DNA from: Torreya grandis
Taxonomy: Eukaryota > Streptophyta > Pinopsida > Cupressales > Taxaceae
DNA length: 64,000 nt
Direction of reading: 5' to 3'
NCBI GenBank assembly: GCA_037957365.1
Contig: JARHVA010003168.1
Location: 1,927,501-1,991,500 of the forward strand
Position 1 is the stretch's first letter. Each line of letters starts with the position of its first letter. Below are positions 33,828 to 46,400 of the stretch, in pieces. Position numbers and translations under genes: made by a program. The notes below the pieces were generated by a model. The model saw only the letters and a list, made by a program, of their open reading frames with translations, did not search any database and had not been told where the DNA came from.

Positions 33828-36157
33828 ATGGCAACTAAAATCTTGTTGGACCAATTAGTGGATTCTTTTATAGATGTTTCTCTAAAACTTACATGTTGTG
33901 TAGATATAGATGATACATGACATAATTTTTAAAATCTTCCAACATATTTCACTCAATAATTTATGAGGTGCGACATTAATGTAAAATTAGAAAATATGGA
34001 ATATGAGCCAATATCCCAACCAAAATTCAATAACATGTGGAAAACTAATTTTAATGATGTGACCATTGCTAAGTCTAATGACTTCTCTAGGTGTAAAACA
34101 TGTATCTTGTTGACTAAAAAAAATGCTCTATGTCCCTATCTAGAGATAAGGAAGATTGTATCGATCAAGAAGTTATGATGCACTCAAAATAGATACTTTA
34201 TACAAGATAAATGTATTACACATAAATTAATGTTAAACCAATACCTTGAATAATGCCTCAGTGTCATTCATGACAAGGTGGAACATCAAAAAAATGTGTG
34301 CCAAAGATTATAAAAAAAAGTAAAGAAATTATTGATAGAATAATGGAGTTGTCAAAATCAAGAATTATCACACATGGCCATGGTATAGGTGGATATGGAA
34401 ATTTTTATTATATATTCTTAGAGGGCCTAACTTTAATATCACCTCAATAAATAAGTGTCTAAATGATATGGAAATGATAATACCAAATACTTATGGATCT
34501 TTACTATATGAAAATCGATCTTCAAAATAACTATTGTATGATGCACTTTTGTCTAATAACTTCAATGTAATAAATAAATAGAAGAAACACAACTAATTGG
34601 TGTCTTCAATAAAATTACTTCCCGGCTATACCTTCAACTAGAAAACTATTTTAGGAGAAAAATATTTTGGGGAAAATAAAGATAGGTAGTTCCTTCCATC
34701 CATTATTATATTAAAATTATCTAACCTTATATGGAACTAAATGTAATTCTATTACATTTAAAAATTCACAAATTCAAGTTATTTTTTATAGGTTTGTGTT
34801 GTAATATTTATCTCTCCTTATCTACAAAGGTATTTTCCTCAATGTTGAGGTTGTATTTATCCCTACAGGGCATACCCAGAAGGAAATCAATGACACATTT
34901 GGAAACTTGTATGAATCTATAAAGAGGAAAGATGTATGGAGTGTGGTAGAGATGATGGATAATTATAAAATATGTAAAAATAAATTAAAATTAATTTCAT
35001 ATTTTATTGAAGATGTAATAGATCTTAAAGATTATGTTAATAGTTAACAACTGAAGGGATGAGATGAAATAGTATCCTTGATAAAAGGTCCATATTTTAT
35101 TTTATGTATGGAGAAAGGTTAGCCCATTATGCATTGAAAAAACTATATAAGAGATAGAAATCAGTCCCCCCCCCCCCCCCCCCATTTATTATGGGGAATA
35201 AACAAAAATGGTGAGCCAAATGTTACAGAAGGTAATCGAATGAAAATAATTTTCAAAGACTTGAAAAAAAGAAAAAAAGTCACAAGATTCCATTTTTGTA
35301 AAACTCTTAGGTAGAAGTAGAAAAAAGAGTGAAAAATATATAAAAAATAACTTTATTATGTATGCAAATTATTTCAAGGTTTTGGTTTGACTAGAAATAG
35401 TAAGTGGAAAGATATAGCATATTACTTATAAAATAAACATGACATAATGAAAGAATACATGTTACCTTATAAAGGTGAATATACATGAAATTTTTGGCCT
35501 ATTAATCACCAAAACATATGCCTACATAGAGGTCCCCACAAAATGGTTCACGATAAGGCCCTTGAGTTTGGAGTGGCATCTATAAGTACATATATTGGTC
35601 CAAGAAGCAAAAGAACAAAAATTTCATTATATCCAGCTCTAGATGTGCAAAAAGTAGATATGTTATTTGTCAGACTTGATTATTCTACATGACTAAACTA
35701 CACAATATGGGTTTTTAGAGCTGAAAGCAATATTGAGATATTTTAAATAAATGGAGATATAACACAAAGTGTTAAAATATCTTGGTTCATCCCAATTCAT
35801 GTAGCAAAAAAAGATGCAAAAGAACCCAAAATTTATTCAAATTATTTGGAAAATAAATGGAAGACAAACCCAACTGACACCTATTTACTATCCATTCTTA
35901 TAGATAATATCATCTACACTTGTGAACTAAATACAAATTAGAGAGGTCATACACTTGTTCTCACTAATTTTATTAAAGGCATTGTAATAGACTATTTGAA
36001 TGCATTGTCCAATTAGGCACTTAAAAATAGTGATAAACTATTGGGAGCTATTTATTTCTTTAATGACATTGGAAATTTGAAATGGTGTTTATTTAATTTT
36101 GGAATGAGACGTATGAATTATTTTTTTCAAAATTTAGTGCATATTTTTGGCATGTAA
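33828..36157 (+). pseudogene. Decayed GHTHxDID-family (transposase-like) gene
   Basis: Landmarks of one eukaryotic family follow in order. They are PISQPKFNNMWKTNFNDVTI and FSRCKTCILL (33963-34176, zinc-ligand-like CxxC), IHDKVEH (34266-34286), THGHGIGGYGNFYY (34372-34413), RLYLQLEN (34623-34646), GIFLNVEVVFIPTGHTQKEI (34829-34888), then FGNLYESIKRKDVW, VSLIKGPYF, and a last part VDMLFVRLDYS...YTIWVFRAES (about 35,650-36,157). Family members have LPPVLYLQLDN, IFxEVxVxFLxVGHTHEDID and a C-terminal FWVxKV block. Here GHTHEDID is GHTQKEIN, so key acidic residues are lost. Many stops and frameshifts and an 18-C run at 35166 break it. Databases name the core as an uncharacterised domain (DUF7869, from memory). 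Such genes are scattered like transposons; their activity is unknown. Confidence 0.72.
35166..35183. repeat. C18 homopolymer
   Basis: Eighteen Cs in a row inside the GHTH-family pseudogene. A cleavage-prone or assembly-sensitive tract, and its true length may differ. Confidence 0.9.
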
Positions 36158-37679
36158 AATATTTAATTGGATATGTCAAATGTTTTATTGGATTCATTTA
36201 GGATATGCCTTATTATTTTATTGTTTAATTTATTTTTGGAGAGTTTTTCAAGTAGAATTTTTAATTTTGTGTATTCCAAATTAGGTCTTCACATACGGGT
36301 CTTATAATAAACACTACGTCATTTGCATTTTATATTTTCTATTATGACAATTTAGTATTTAGAAACTATGCATCAACAAAAGTTGTTTAATATTTGTGAA
36401 TCGTAACATGCACTTCACATTTTGATTATTTCAAAATTATATTTGGAATTATTTTATTCAAAATAGTAATTTTGAATTTCACAAACCATGAAAGGGTCTT
36501 TGGCAAATGGTCTTAATAATTTCAAAATCAAGATTTACTCATCATATTTTAGGCATTACAAAATAAAATTCAATATTCCCATGTTTCCAAAATGGTCATT
36601 GGGTTTTACACCTTTGAATGTCTGACTTCATCATTTTCATTTTATGAATTGCACTTCGACATTTAAGTCCTGGGTTTTTCCACTTCACTATTAAATTTTT
36701 ACAAAAATGTCTTCATCTTTTATGTATTCACATTATGTGCTTTGGCAATTAGAATTAGGCATTTGCCATTTTTGCATCAATAAATTTTGTTCTTCAACAT
36801 TTACATATCAATAAATGGTCTTCATCTTTTCTATTTTTCAAATTACACTTTGCTCAAGTCTTGCAAAATGGTCTTCCATAACTTGGCACCTACAAATCTT
36901 ATCTACTACAAGCTCAAAGTGTAAAAGCCCAAGTGCCTGAGATCATCCACATAGCACAATCTTAGTGACTCAGCTATGTATAATTATGAAAACATAAAAT
37001 AAAATTAATAAGTACTAAAAGCACCTGAGATCATGCTATGTGGCACAATCTTGGTGACTTGGATTTGTAGGAGGATGAATAGTCAAAACAAAAGTCTTGA
37101 GCATCATGAGTGACCAATATTGCAACATGCATCATAATTTTAGTAACTTGGTTGTGTATGAGACTATATAAACATCTGAGAGTTGTCAAGAAACTTGATA
37201 ACCCACGATCATTACACTTAACACAATATCAAGGAATTTCTCATGAAGACCATATTCAACATGGGTAAACTATCAAGGTTCTGAGTGATTGATATGTGGC
37301 CTATGTGAACTAAAATTTGATGGTTGTAAAGACATCAAAATAAGATTAAAAAAATATTTCGTGATCAAATAAAATAATTACACATGACATCCCAATCATC
37401 CCAAATGGCCTAATCATATAACCACATATGGCATTAAGAATCTATAGATGATGTAATCAAACTAGTTAATCAACACTTGAGATCAAAAACTGACTATGTT
37501 AAATAGCTATTTTCATGATGCTTGGCCTAATTGATGTATGAATTATATTTTAGAATTAAATAAACCTCATAGTGTTATTATCTATAAATGAATGGTTTTT
37601 GAACTAGTTTGAATAAATTTTATTGAAGATAGCAAGACCACAAGTCTTCTAATGACATGATGTGACTGTTTTACACACT
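36158..37679. other. Intergenic DNA, short repeated phrases only
   Basis: A phrase cctgagatcat...gcacaatcttRgtgact occurs near 36,936 and again near 37,023. No gene or element was recognised. Confidence 0.5.
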
Positions 37680-38345
37680 TAGATAGATCAGATTTATTTT
37701 TAATAAATCTAAATAATTATTGATAATTCTAATTAATTCTTGATAAAGCCAAATTTATTTATGATAATTTTCAAAAATTGGACTAAAATTTATTTTTGAT
37801 CATTTTAAATAATTTAGACTTATTACAAAGACATTAGACAAATGTGATTTATTTGCAATAAGTCCAACTAATTCTTGATAAAGTCTCATTTATTTCAAAT
37901 ATTTTTAAAAAATTGGATTCCTAACTATGTATGATCTTTGTAAATAACTTGGACTTATTAAAAATACATTAGATAGATGTGATTTATTTGTAATAAGTCC
38001 AACTAAAACTTGATATAATGTAATTTATTTCTGATAGTTTTCAAAATTTTGAGTACTAATTATTTGTTATTATTTTAAATAATTTAGAGTTATTACAATA
38101 CATTATATATATGATATTTATTTTTAATAATTCTAACTAATTATTCAAAAGTATAATTAATTATTGATAAATCCTAATTTATTTTTGATAGTTTTCAAAA
38201 ATTAAACTACTAATGATTTTTGATCATTTTAAATAATTTGGAATTATTATAAATACATTATATAGGTGTGATTTATTTGTAATAATTCTAAATAAATATT
38301 TATAGAGTACAATTTATCTATGATAGTTTTCAAAAAATTAGATTA
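37680..38345. repeat. Tandem repeat, about 135-157 bp units, about five copies
   Basis: The landmark gatttatttgtaataagtcc recurs near 37,690, 37,846, 37,981, 38,113 and 38,270. Each is followed by taattcttgataaagt, gatagttttcaaaaatt and gatcattttaaataa. Units are diverged and very A+T-rich. Confidence 0.75.
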
Positions 38346-38614
38346 TTGATAAGTCCATATTATTTGAAATAGTCCTTTCATAATGATTAAAATGAATTTA
38401 TTTTATTTTGTATATCTATGTGATGATTTCTGATATATGTGATGATTTATTAGGATTATCATAGATTTCATTAAAAATAATAATATAATTCTATTAATTT
38501 TCATAAATGACCATTATCGTAGAGTTCTGTGAAGACAGACCCAAAGAAATAAAGTAGAAAGACATTTTGTCATTATTTTAGACATATCATGCTTTAATAA
38601 CATGTGTATATAAA

Positions 38615-41600
38615 TAACACCACAAGAGGACTCTCCTCATATCCTATAGTATCATTATCGAGTCCTCTTAACATTCCATAGAGGCTTTTATAGCACTCAG
38701 GATGAGTGAGAAATGGTAATGATTTTTGTCTTGTAGCTAAATGTCTCTTAAGATACCAAAAGTTAGTATGTGGGAGGTGTATCTTTTGAATCATTAGTTA
38801 TATTGATGAACCATCTATGTGGATGCATCTAAATGGTAATTTTAATTCTATAACGGCCACCCTCTACTCTTTATCAGGCCCTAGGACAAAATGTTACAAT
38901 TGGATAGATGCATCCCTTAAGAGAAGTTTCTCATCCCTGAGTGGGAAAATTAAGAGAAATTCTATTGCACATTGCATGAGAATAATAATTGGAAGAGTGG
39001 AGTTGTCATTTATTATAGTTTCATGGTTTAATTCTCTTAAAATCCCCAATATTATTTCATTGTATTTGATATGAATAAGACATGGCAATGAGTTTTCTCT
39101 CTTAGCTAAATGTCTCTTAAGAGGCCAAAAGTTGGTATGTGGGAGGAATATGTTATGAATCATTACCCCAATTGATAAACCATTTATGTGTATGCATCAA
39201 AATATTCATTATAAAACTATAATTTCCATCCTCTACTCTTTGTTAGGCCCTAAAATAAAAAATTATAGTTGGTTGGATGCATCCCTTAAGAGAAGCTTCT
39301 CATCCCTGAGTAGTAAAATTGATCAAATTTTTTTCATGCATTAAAGGATAACCATGGTGGTTAGAGAGGATATATTAGATAATATAGTTTCATATAATAT
39401 TTTTATTAACACTCCTTAGAAGATTCCATGACACACAAGATGAGTGAGATAGGGTAGTGATTTTTCTCTTGTAGTCAAATGTCTCTTAAGATAAAAAAAA
39501 GTTAGTTTGTGTGAGGTGTATCTTATGACTCATTATCCCAATCAGTAAAAAATCTATGTGGAATCATCTAAATGGTCACTAGAATAATATAATTTCTACC
39601 CTCCACTCTCTATTAGGCCCTAAGACCAAAAGTTATAGTTGGTTGGATGGATCCTTTAAGAGCAGTTTCTTATCCCTAAGTGGGGAAACCAAGATAATTT
39701 ACACTACATGTTTTAAGATAACCATAAGGGGTAGAGAGGACACATTAAATCATATATTTTCATAGGTGAATATTTTTAACATCTCATATAGGATTATCTA
39801 TTAGTTATAATGAGTGAGACATGATCACGAGTTTATCTCACAGCTAAATGTCTTTTAAGATACCAAAAGTTAGTATGTGGAAGGTATATCTTATGAATTG
39901 TTAGCTCGATTGATGAACCATCTATGTAGAAACATATGGATGGGAATTTTGACACAAAAATTGCCAAACTTCACTTTATGTAAATCCGTAAGACCAAAAT
40001 TTGTATTTGATTAGATACATCCTTGAAGAGAAGCTTCTCATCCTTGAGTGGGAAAATTAAGAAAACTTCCACCATGCATTTCAAGAGAACCATGAGGGGT
40101 AGAGAGGATGGATTACCTCTTATGGTTTTTTGGGAGAGTCCTCTTAACATATGTTATAGTATTATATGGCACTTAGTATGAGTGATAAATTATGACAAGT
40201 TTTCTCTCATAGCCAAATATCATTTAAGAGACCAAAAATTGGTCTATGGTAGGCATATCTTGTTGATCATTATCCCAATCAATGAATATCTATGATAAAA
40301 TGTTTGAGTGGGAAATTTTACATAATAATGGCCACCCTACACTCTATAATAATCCTTGGGATAAAAATTTATAGATATCCAAACAAATCCCTTAAGATAA
40401 GCTTCTCATCCCTAAGTGGAAAAACTAAGTGAAATTACACCATGCTTTGTAGGAGAACCATAATGGGAAGAGAAGAGCAATCAACTCCTATAATTTCATA
40501 AGTGAGTCTTATTAACATAACCTAGATAATTATGTGGAGCTCAATATGAGTGAGACATAGTGGTTATTTTTTAAAATAAATAGTTTTATGGGCAAGTCCT
40601 CTTAACATTCACTAGAGGATTTTCTAGAACTCAAGATGGGCTAAATATGGTAACTAGTTTTCCCTTGCATCTAAATTTTCTCTTAAGATACCAAAAATTG
40701 GTCTATAAGAGACATATATTATGACTCATTATCTAAATAAATGAAAAATATATTAATATGCATTCAAATTGGTATTTTAATATTAGAATGTCCACCTTCC
40801 ACTCTTCATTAGGCCCTAGGACCAAAAATTATAGTTGGCTAGACACATCCCTTAAGAGAAGCTTCTCATCCATAAGTAGGAAAATTGAGTGAAATTAAAT
40901 CATGGATTTATGAGAACCATCATGGGTATAGATGAGATATCATCTCTTATAGTTTTATGGGTAAGTCCTATTAAAATCCCCTAGAGGATTATGTGGAACT
41001 CAGGATGAGTGAGACATGGTGATGAGTTTTCTTTCATAGTTAAATGTATCTTAAGAGACTAAAATTTGGTATGTGGGAGGTATATCTTATGAATAATTAG
41101 AAAAATCAATGAACCATATATGTATACATGTATGTAAGGGTGATTTAACATTAGAATGGTCACCATCCACTCTCTATTAGACCCCAGGACCAAAAGTTGT
41201 AGTTGATCAAATGCATCCCTTAAGAGAAGATTCTCATCCTTGAGTGGGAAAATTGAGTGAACTTATACCATTAATTTAAAAGGAAATATGAGGTGTAGAG
41301 ATTATTATCCAACTCATATAATTACATGGGTGAGTCTCATTAACATACCCTTGAGTATTTTGAGGCAGTCAAGATGAGTGAGACATGGCAATCAGTTTTC
41401 TTTCATAGCCAAATGTCTCTTAAGAGAACAAAAAATGGTTTATGGGAGGCATATCTTGTGACTCATTAGCCCAATTATTGAAACATCTATTTAAATTCAT
41501 CTAGATGTGTGTTTTAATCCTATAATGGCCATTATCCAATATTTTTAGGCCATAAGACCAAAACTTCTAGTTGGTCAAATGCATCCCTTAAGAGAAGATT

Positions 41601-42585
41601 CTCAACCATGAGTGGGAAAATAGAGTGAACTTGTACTATGTGTTACAAGAGAATTGTGAGGGGTGTATATGATTTTTTAGCTCCTAAAATTTCATACGTG
41701 AGTATTATTAACATCCCTAATAATATTCCATGGAAATATGGATGAGCGATACATGATGATAAATTTTTTATTGTAGCCAAATGTCTCTTATCAGACAAAA
41801 TGTTGGTCTGTGGGAGGTTTATCTTATGACTCATTATCCCAATTAGTAAACCATCTATGTAGACACATCCATATGGGATTTTTAAAATGATAATTTCTAC
41901 GCTTCATTATCCATTAGGCTCAAGGACCAAAAGTTATAGTTGGTCAGATGTATCCCTTAAGAGAAGCATGACATTCATTAGTGGTAAAATTGAGCAAACT
42001 TATACCATGCATTGTATAATAATTTTTATTGGTAAATATGAGCCTTAAGCTCCTATGTTTTCATTACTGAGTCATCTTAACATCATTTATATGATTACAT
42101 GGCACTTAGTTCAATCAAGACACAATGGTGAGTTTTCTCTTATAGCCAAACGTATCCTAAGAAACCAAAATTAGTCTATGGGAGGTGTATCTTGTGACTC
42201 ATTATCCTAATTGACAAACCATCTACATGAACACAATTATATGTTAATTTTAACATTTTAATTTCCACCCTCCACTCTTTTTAAGGCCCCAAGAACAAAT
42301 TTTTTAATTTGCTAGATGCATGTTTTAAGAGAATTTTCTCATCCCTGAGTGGGAAAATTGAGTAAACTTACACCATGAATTTCAAGAGAACCATGAGGGG
42401 TAAATATGAGTATTCAATTCATATATTTACATGGGAGAGGCCTCTTATTACCCATTGGAGGATTATGTTCTACCAAAGATGAGTGAGATATAACACTGAG
42501 TTCTTTTATCATATCCAAATGTCTTTTAAGAGACCAAAAATTGGTTTGTGGGAAGTGTATCTCTTGACTCAATATCCTATTATCA
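38615..42585. repeat. Satellite array, monomer about 369 bp, about eleven units
   Basis: The landmark atgagtgaga recurs at 38702, 39071, 39440, 39810, 40178, 40546, 41005, 41374, 41742, about 42112 and 42479, with steps of 367-370 bp. One partial extra copy at 40635 lies 89 bp after its neighbour. Each unit has the same order: aaatgtctcttaagag, accaaaagttggt, tgtgggaggtatatctta, ccatctatgtggatgcat, ggccctaggaccaaaag, gcatcccttaagagaagctt, ctcatccctgagtgggaaaa, agtcctcttaacatcccct. Units differ widely, so the array is old. Short minus-strand ORFs in it (for example 38894-39163) repeat the same words (LPHTNFW, KRHLA) because of the tandem structure. I do not count them as genes. Confidence 0.92.
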
Positions 42586-42940
42586 TTCCAAGTTTCACCC
42601 TTTGAAGGAGATATTTCTATTCTACTTTAGAATTGGACTAACATACGATTGGCCTAAATTTTATGGGTGACATATACCTAGACCAAACATATAGCTTATG
42701 GGGATATCTCCCATGATATATCAACTTAAGCACTTATCCTAATAATTACTAATATTGGGATGAAAAATTTAAAGGAAAATCTATACTAGGGGTGGTGATG
42801 CACCAATATTCACTTATACTCTCTTAACTAATCTTCAAAAAAACTCATAAATCAATGAAACACTAGTAAATAAACATGATTATTGACATAGTCCTAAACA
42901 TGATTATTTCATATGGAGGTTAGGTGGAAGGTCTACAAAT
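42586..42940. other. Intergenic DNA between repeats
   Basis: No gene or repeat recognised between the satellite and the 173-bp duplication. Confidence 0.5.
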
Positions 42941-43275
42941 TGAAGGAAAAATAATGAAGGTCCCTATGAGACACTACCAATCAATCCACTCTTCAATATA
43001 ATTACCACCTATCAACACTTCACATGACCTCTATAGGATGACAACATAACATTAGGTGAAAGAGAGGACCTAAAAAAATATGAAATTCATGCTTATAATG
43101 AAGGTATCAAACTTGAAGGCAAAATAATTAAGGTCTCTATGAGACACTACTAATAAACCTACTCTTCAACATAATTACCACCTATCAACACTTGACATGA
43201 CCTCTACAGGATGACAACATAACACTAGGTAAAAGAGATGATGTAAAAAAACATGAAATTCATGCTTTCCTTCAA
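42941..43275. repeat. 173-bp tandem duplication
   Basis: tgaaggaaaaataatgaagg at 42941 is matched by tgaaggcaaaataattaagg at 43114. The copies stay aligned through cctatcaacactt, catgacctctaYaggatgac and atgaaattcatgctt. Confidence 0.85.
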
Positions 43276-43433
43276 ATTAACAATCATAACACACATTAAT
43301 TATAATGAAGAAGTTTGTAATAGTCCTTTTCTCTATTTATTATTAAGATGCAAGATACAATTTTAGTAGAGCTTTGTACATATAGCTAAGGGATGAAAAA
43401 TTACTAAATGCCTAAATATATATATTTTTGCAC

Positions 43434-43453
43434 AAGAGAGAGAGAGAGAGATA
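43434..43453. repeat. (GA)n microsatellite
   Basis: Short run of GA repeats. Confidence 0.9.
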
Positions 43454-46400
43454 GAATAATATTTGCATATAAGTGGTCATGAAGAGGCCATAGTGGTCAT
43501 GTAATAGTTATAATAGTCTCCTTTGGCTTAAATGAGGTCTTTGGATCATTAAAGTCTAATTTTAGTAAATTTTGAATTTTAAAGAGTGAATTTATGCCAC
43601 CTATATTCAATTACCTCTCCTTCATCAGTTATAAAACATTGTAAGAGGTTTAATTAGACCTTTTCCATTAGGCATTAAGTGGCTGCACATTGGCCTTAAT
43701 GAAGAAACTACCCAAAATCCTTCATAACTCTCATTAATATGGGGTCTAATTTACTCTATCAGTATTTATAAATGTCTTTATGTGGATCATTAACTAAAAA
43801 ATAGCTTTTAATTCCCATAATATTTTCTATTATATTCTCTAAGTAGGCCTCATGGACTAGTAGCCTAGTTTTTCTCATTCACTATTTGGAAAGCCATGAG
43901 GGTTGAGTTAGGCATTAAATATGTATTATTTAAATTATTATCAACCCAAATCAACCTCCAACACAATATATAAACGTTTTAAAACACCCCATACCTATAA
44001 CCTTACCCTTCTTGCATGATTACGCTATCTTGACTAGTTTTACAGACTGGTTAATCAGTGGAGGTTTGAGAAAACACTTACAAGAAGATATGTGAACATT
44101 TCATGATTTTAGGGGGTGAAAAAAGCCTTAAAATATCCCCTATAATGATTGGAAACTCCCAGCCAATTTTTAAACTTCATATCCTACTTAAATATTTGTA
44201 AACTTGAATTTTATAGAGGTGTTTGTACATTATCTTTAGAGACCAATACCATGAAAACAACCTTATCTAAGTGTAATTAATGACCCAATGTTTTCAAAGT
44301 GATTTCAATGATTCTAAATTAATTTTATCCTAAATCTCTCCAATCAATTCCTTATCAGGGTCTTAGGGAGTTTTAAGAGTACCTAAGACTCTTAACAATG
44401 GTTCATAGAGGTTAGGGCCTTAACCTATGAACCCATTCCACTAAAATATTTTAGACAAATCTCCCATCTCTCCTAAAGTTATCAGCCTCCCATGTAAAAT
44501 TTTAATACAATTTTGAGAATGTGAATTTTCCTCTAAGATGAGAATCATGAATTATAAGTAGTCTTTATGTGTCTTCAATCTAAAATGACCATCTATGACA
44601 CCTCACCTAAAACCCAAAGTGACCTACACCTCTCAAATAACTTGTTGATCTTGTGCATGAAGATTTGAAGTGTCTTATAGTCTCATGTTACTTTTTGATA
44701 TATCTCCTAAGTGCCACTATCTCAATGAAGATGCTAGATCAATAAGCATAAGTGTAAGGTTTTTGGTTTTTCGTCTTAACCTAGAGCTATGAGGCACCTA
44801 TCCACTACCCTTGAAATGAAGATCACCTTTAAGGGCCCTAGAGTACCTATGTTAGATCATTAATCCATTTACATTATATTGTATGTAATAGTGTCTCTCA
44901 CTTAGACACGTAGGTCTATCTACAAGGGTAAATAGTTACAAATAATCCTATAAGTGGCATTATGAGATCATTTAGGAAATTTGAGGCCCTCTCTTACTTT
45001 AGAAACCCATGGTATATGCAAATTCTTCTCAATTCCTCCCTTACATGCTTAAACTAACTTTCACAAGCTTAATTCATATAGTATATCCACTACATGTGCC
45101 AATAAATAGGTCATTTGGATGATTATGAGACCTAAGGGGGTCATTAGGACCATTTCATGTCTCAATTACTCTATTTGAATGCATTTGGAGGCATCATTTT
45201 GTCATCAGGTACCATATAGGGTTTAAGAAGGGTTTTATAGGTCCACCATCTTAATGATGGTTCATATAATATAAACCTCCAAACCAAATTTTTTTTTTCA
45301 TGAACCTCTATCCCATTTACCACTTTATCTTTCCTCAATAGCTTAGGATCCCATGAAACATGTTTGTGGAGATAAGAGTGCTGAAAGGTTTGCTTCAAGC
45401 TTTATGGCAAGAAATCTGAGTAGGTTAACTTCTTAGTGTTCATTCATAAAATTGAGACCCTCAAAACCTATTATTTTTGTATGTATTTTTTTTTCCATAT
45501 GGGTAATCAATTTTTCCTAATATCCCTAGGCCTGGGTCCCTTTATGGTGAAAGGTATGAGTTCTTGAAGGTGCATTTCAACATGCATGTTTAGGAAAATA
45601 GAGCTTAAAGAAGGGCTAAAACCCAAAAAGTATTATCTTCTTGCATTAATTTGATTCAAATGACTTCTCTAGAGTTTTAAACATCCTTACACACATAACA
45701 TATTGAATTAAAAATTTCTTGGAGGTCTAGATTTGATATTGAGGTGAACGTAAGGTGTTGAGACCTAGGTGAGCCTTTAGGTCTTATAGAGCTAGACTAG
45801 GTATTGGAACCTCAACCCCTTTGTAGATCTACCTATAGATACAATGGGACATAAAACCTCAATCAATCCATTACTAACTTATTCACATGTTCCCATCTAT
45901 CTGCTCAAACCACTCACCAACCTATACTCTCTTTTATAGCCTACCTAAAGCATCAATACTTAGTGCATAGGCTTGAAACAATTGACATCATAATATAAGA
46001 AGTCCTTTTATATCCTTATATAGGTGTGGTTAGGTTTCATTAATCGTATTTAAAATCATGATCATAACTTTAAAACTCATCTCCCTTAACCCTACCAATA
46101 TATTTCACTTATAGAGTCACACATATGGTTTGTCTTGGACCGAGTATGCATTTTCACTCTCTTTACCTTGGCACCTTCTTATTTAAAGCAACCTTGACTA
46201 GATATATATGCTCAACTTAGTCTAAAATGCATTTTTACAAGATTCTCTACCTTTTGTGAGATGACCTCCATGATATACCTTTTATATCAGTCTGTATGTT
46301 TTCTTTGTATTTGCATATATTATCTTGTACTTAGGGTAGGATGCATGACTTAATACTTATCAATAGTATTGTAGACATTGGTTCATATACGTTGATTGAC

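Noticed and set aside
38594..41834. Several similar minus-strand ORFs with LPHTNFW and KRHLA words
   Set aside because: They are the same part of the 369-bp satellite seen again and again. The frame is not open through whole monomers.
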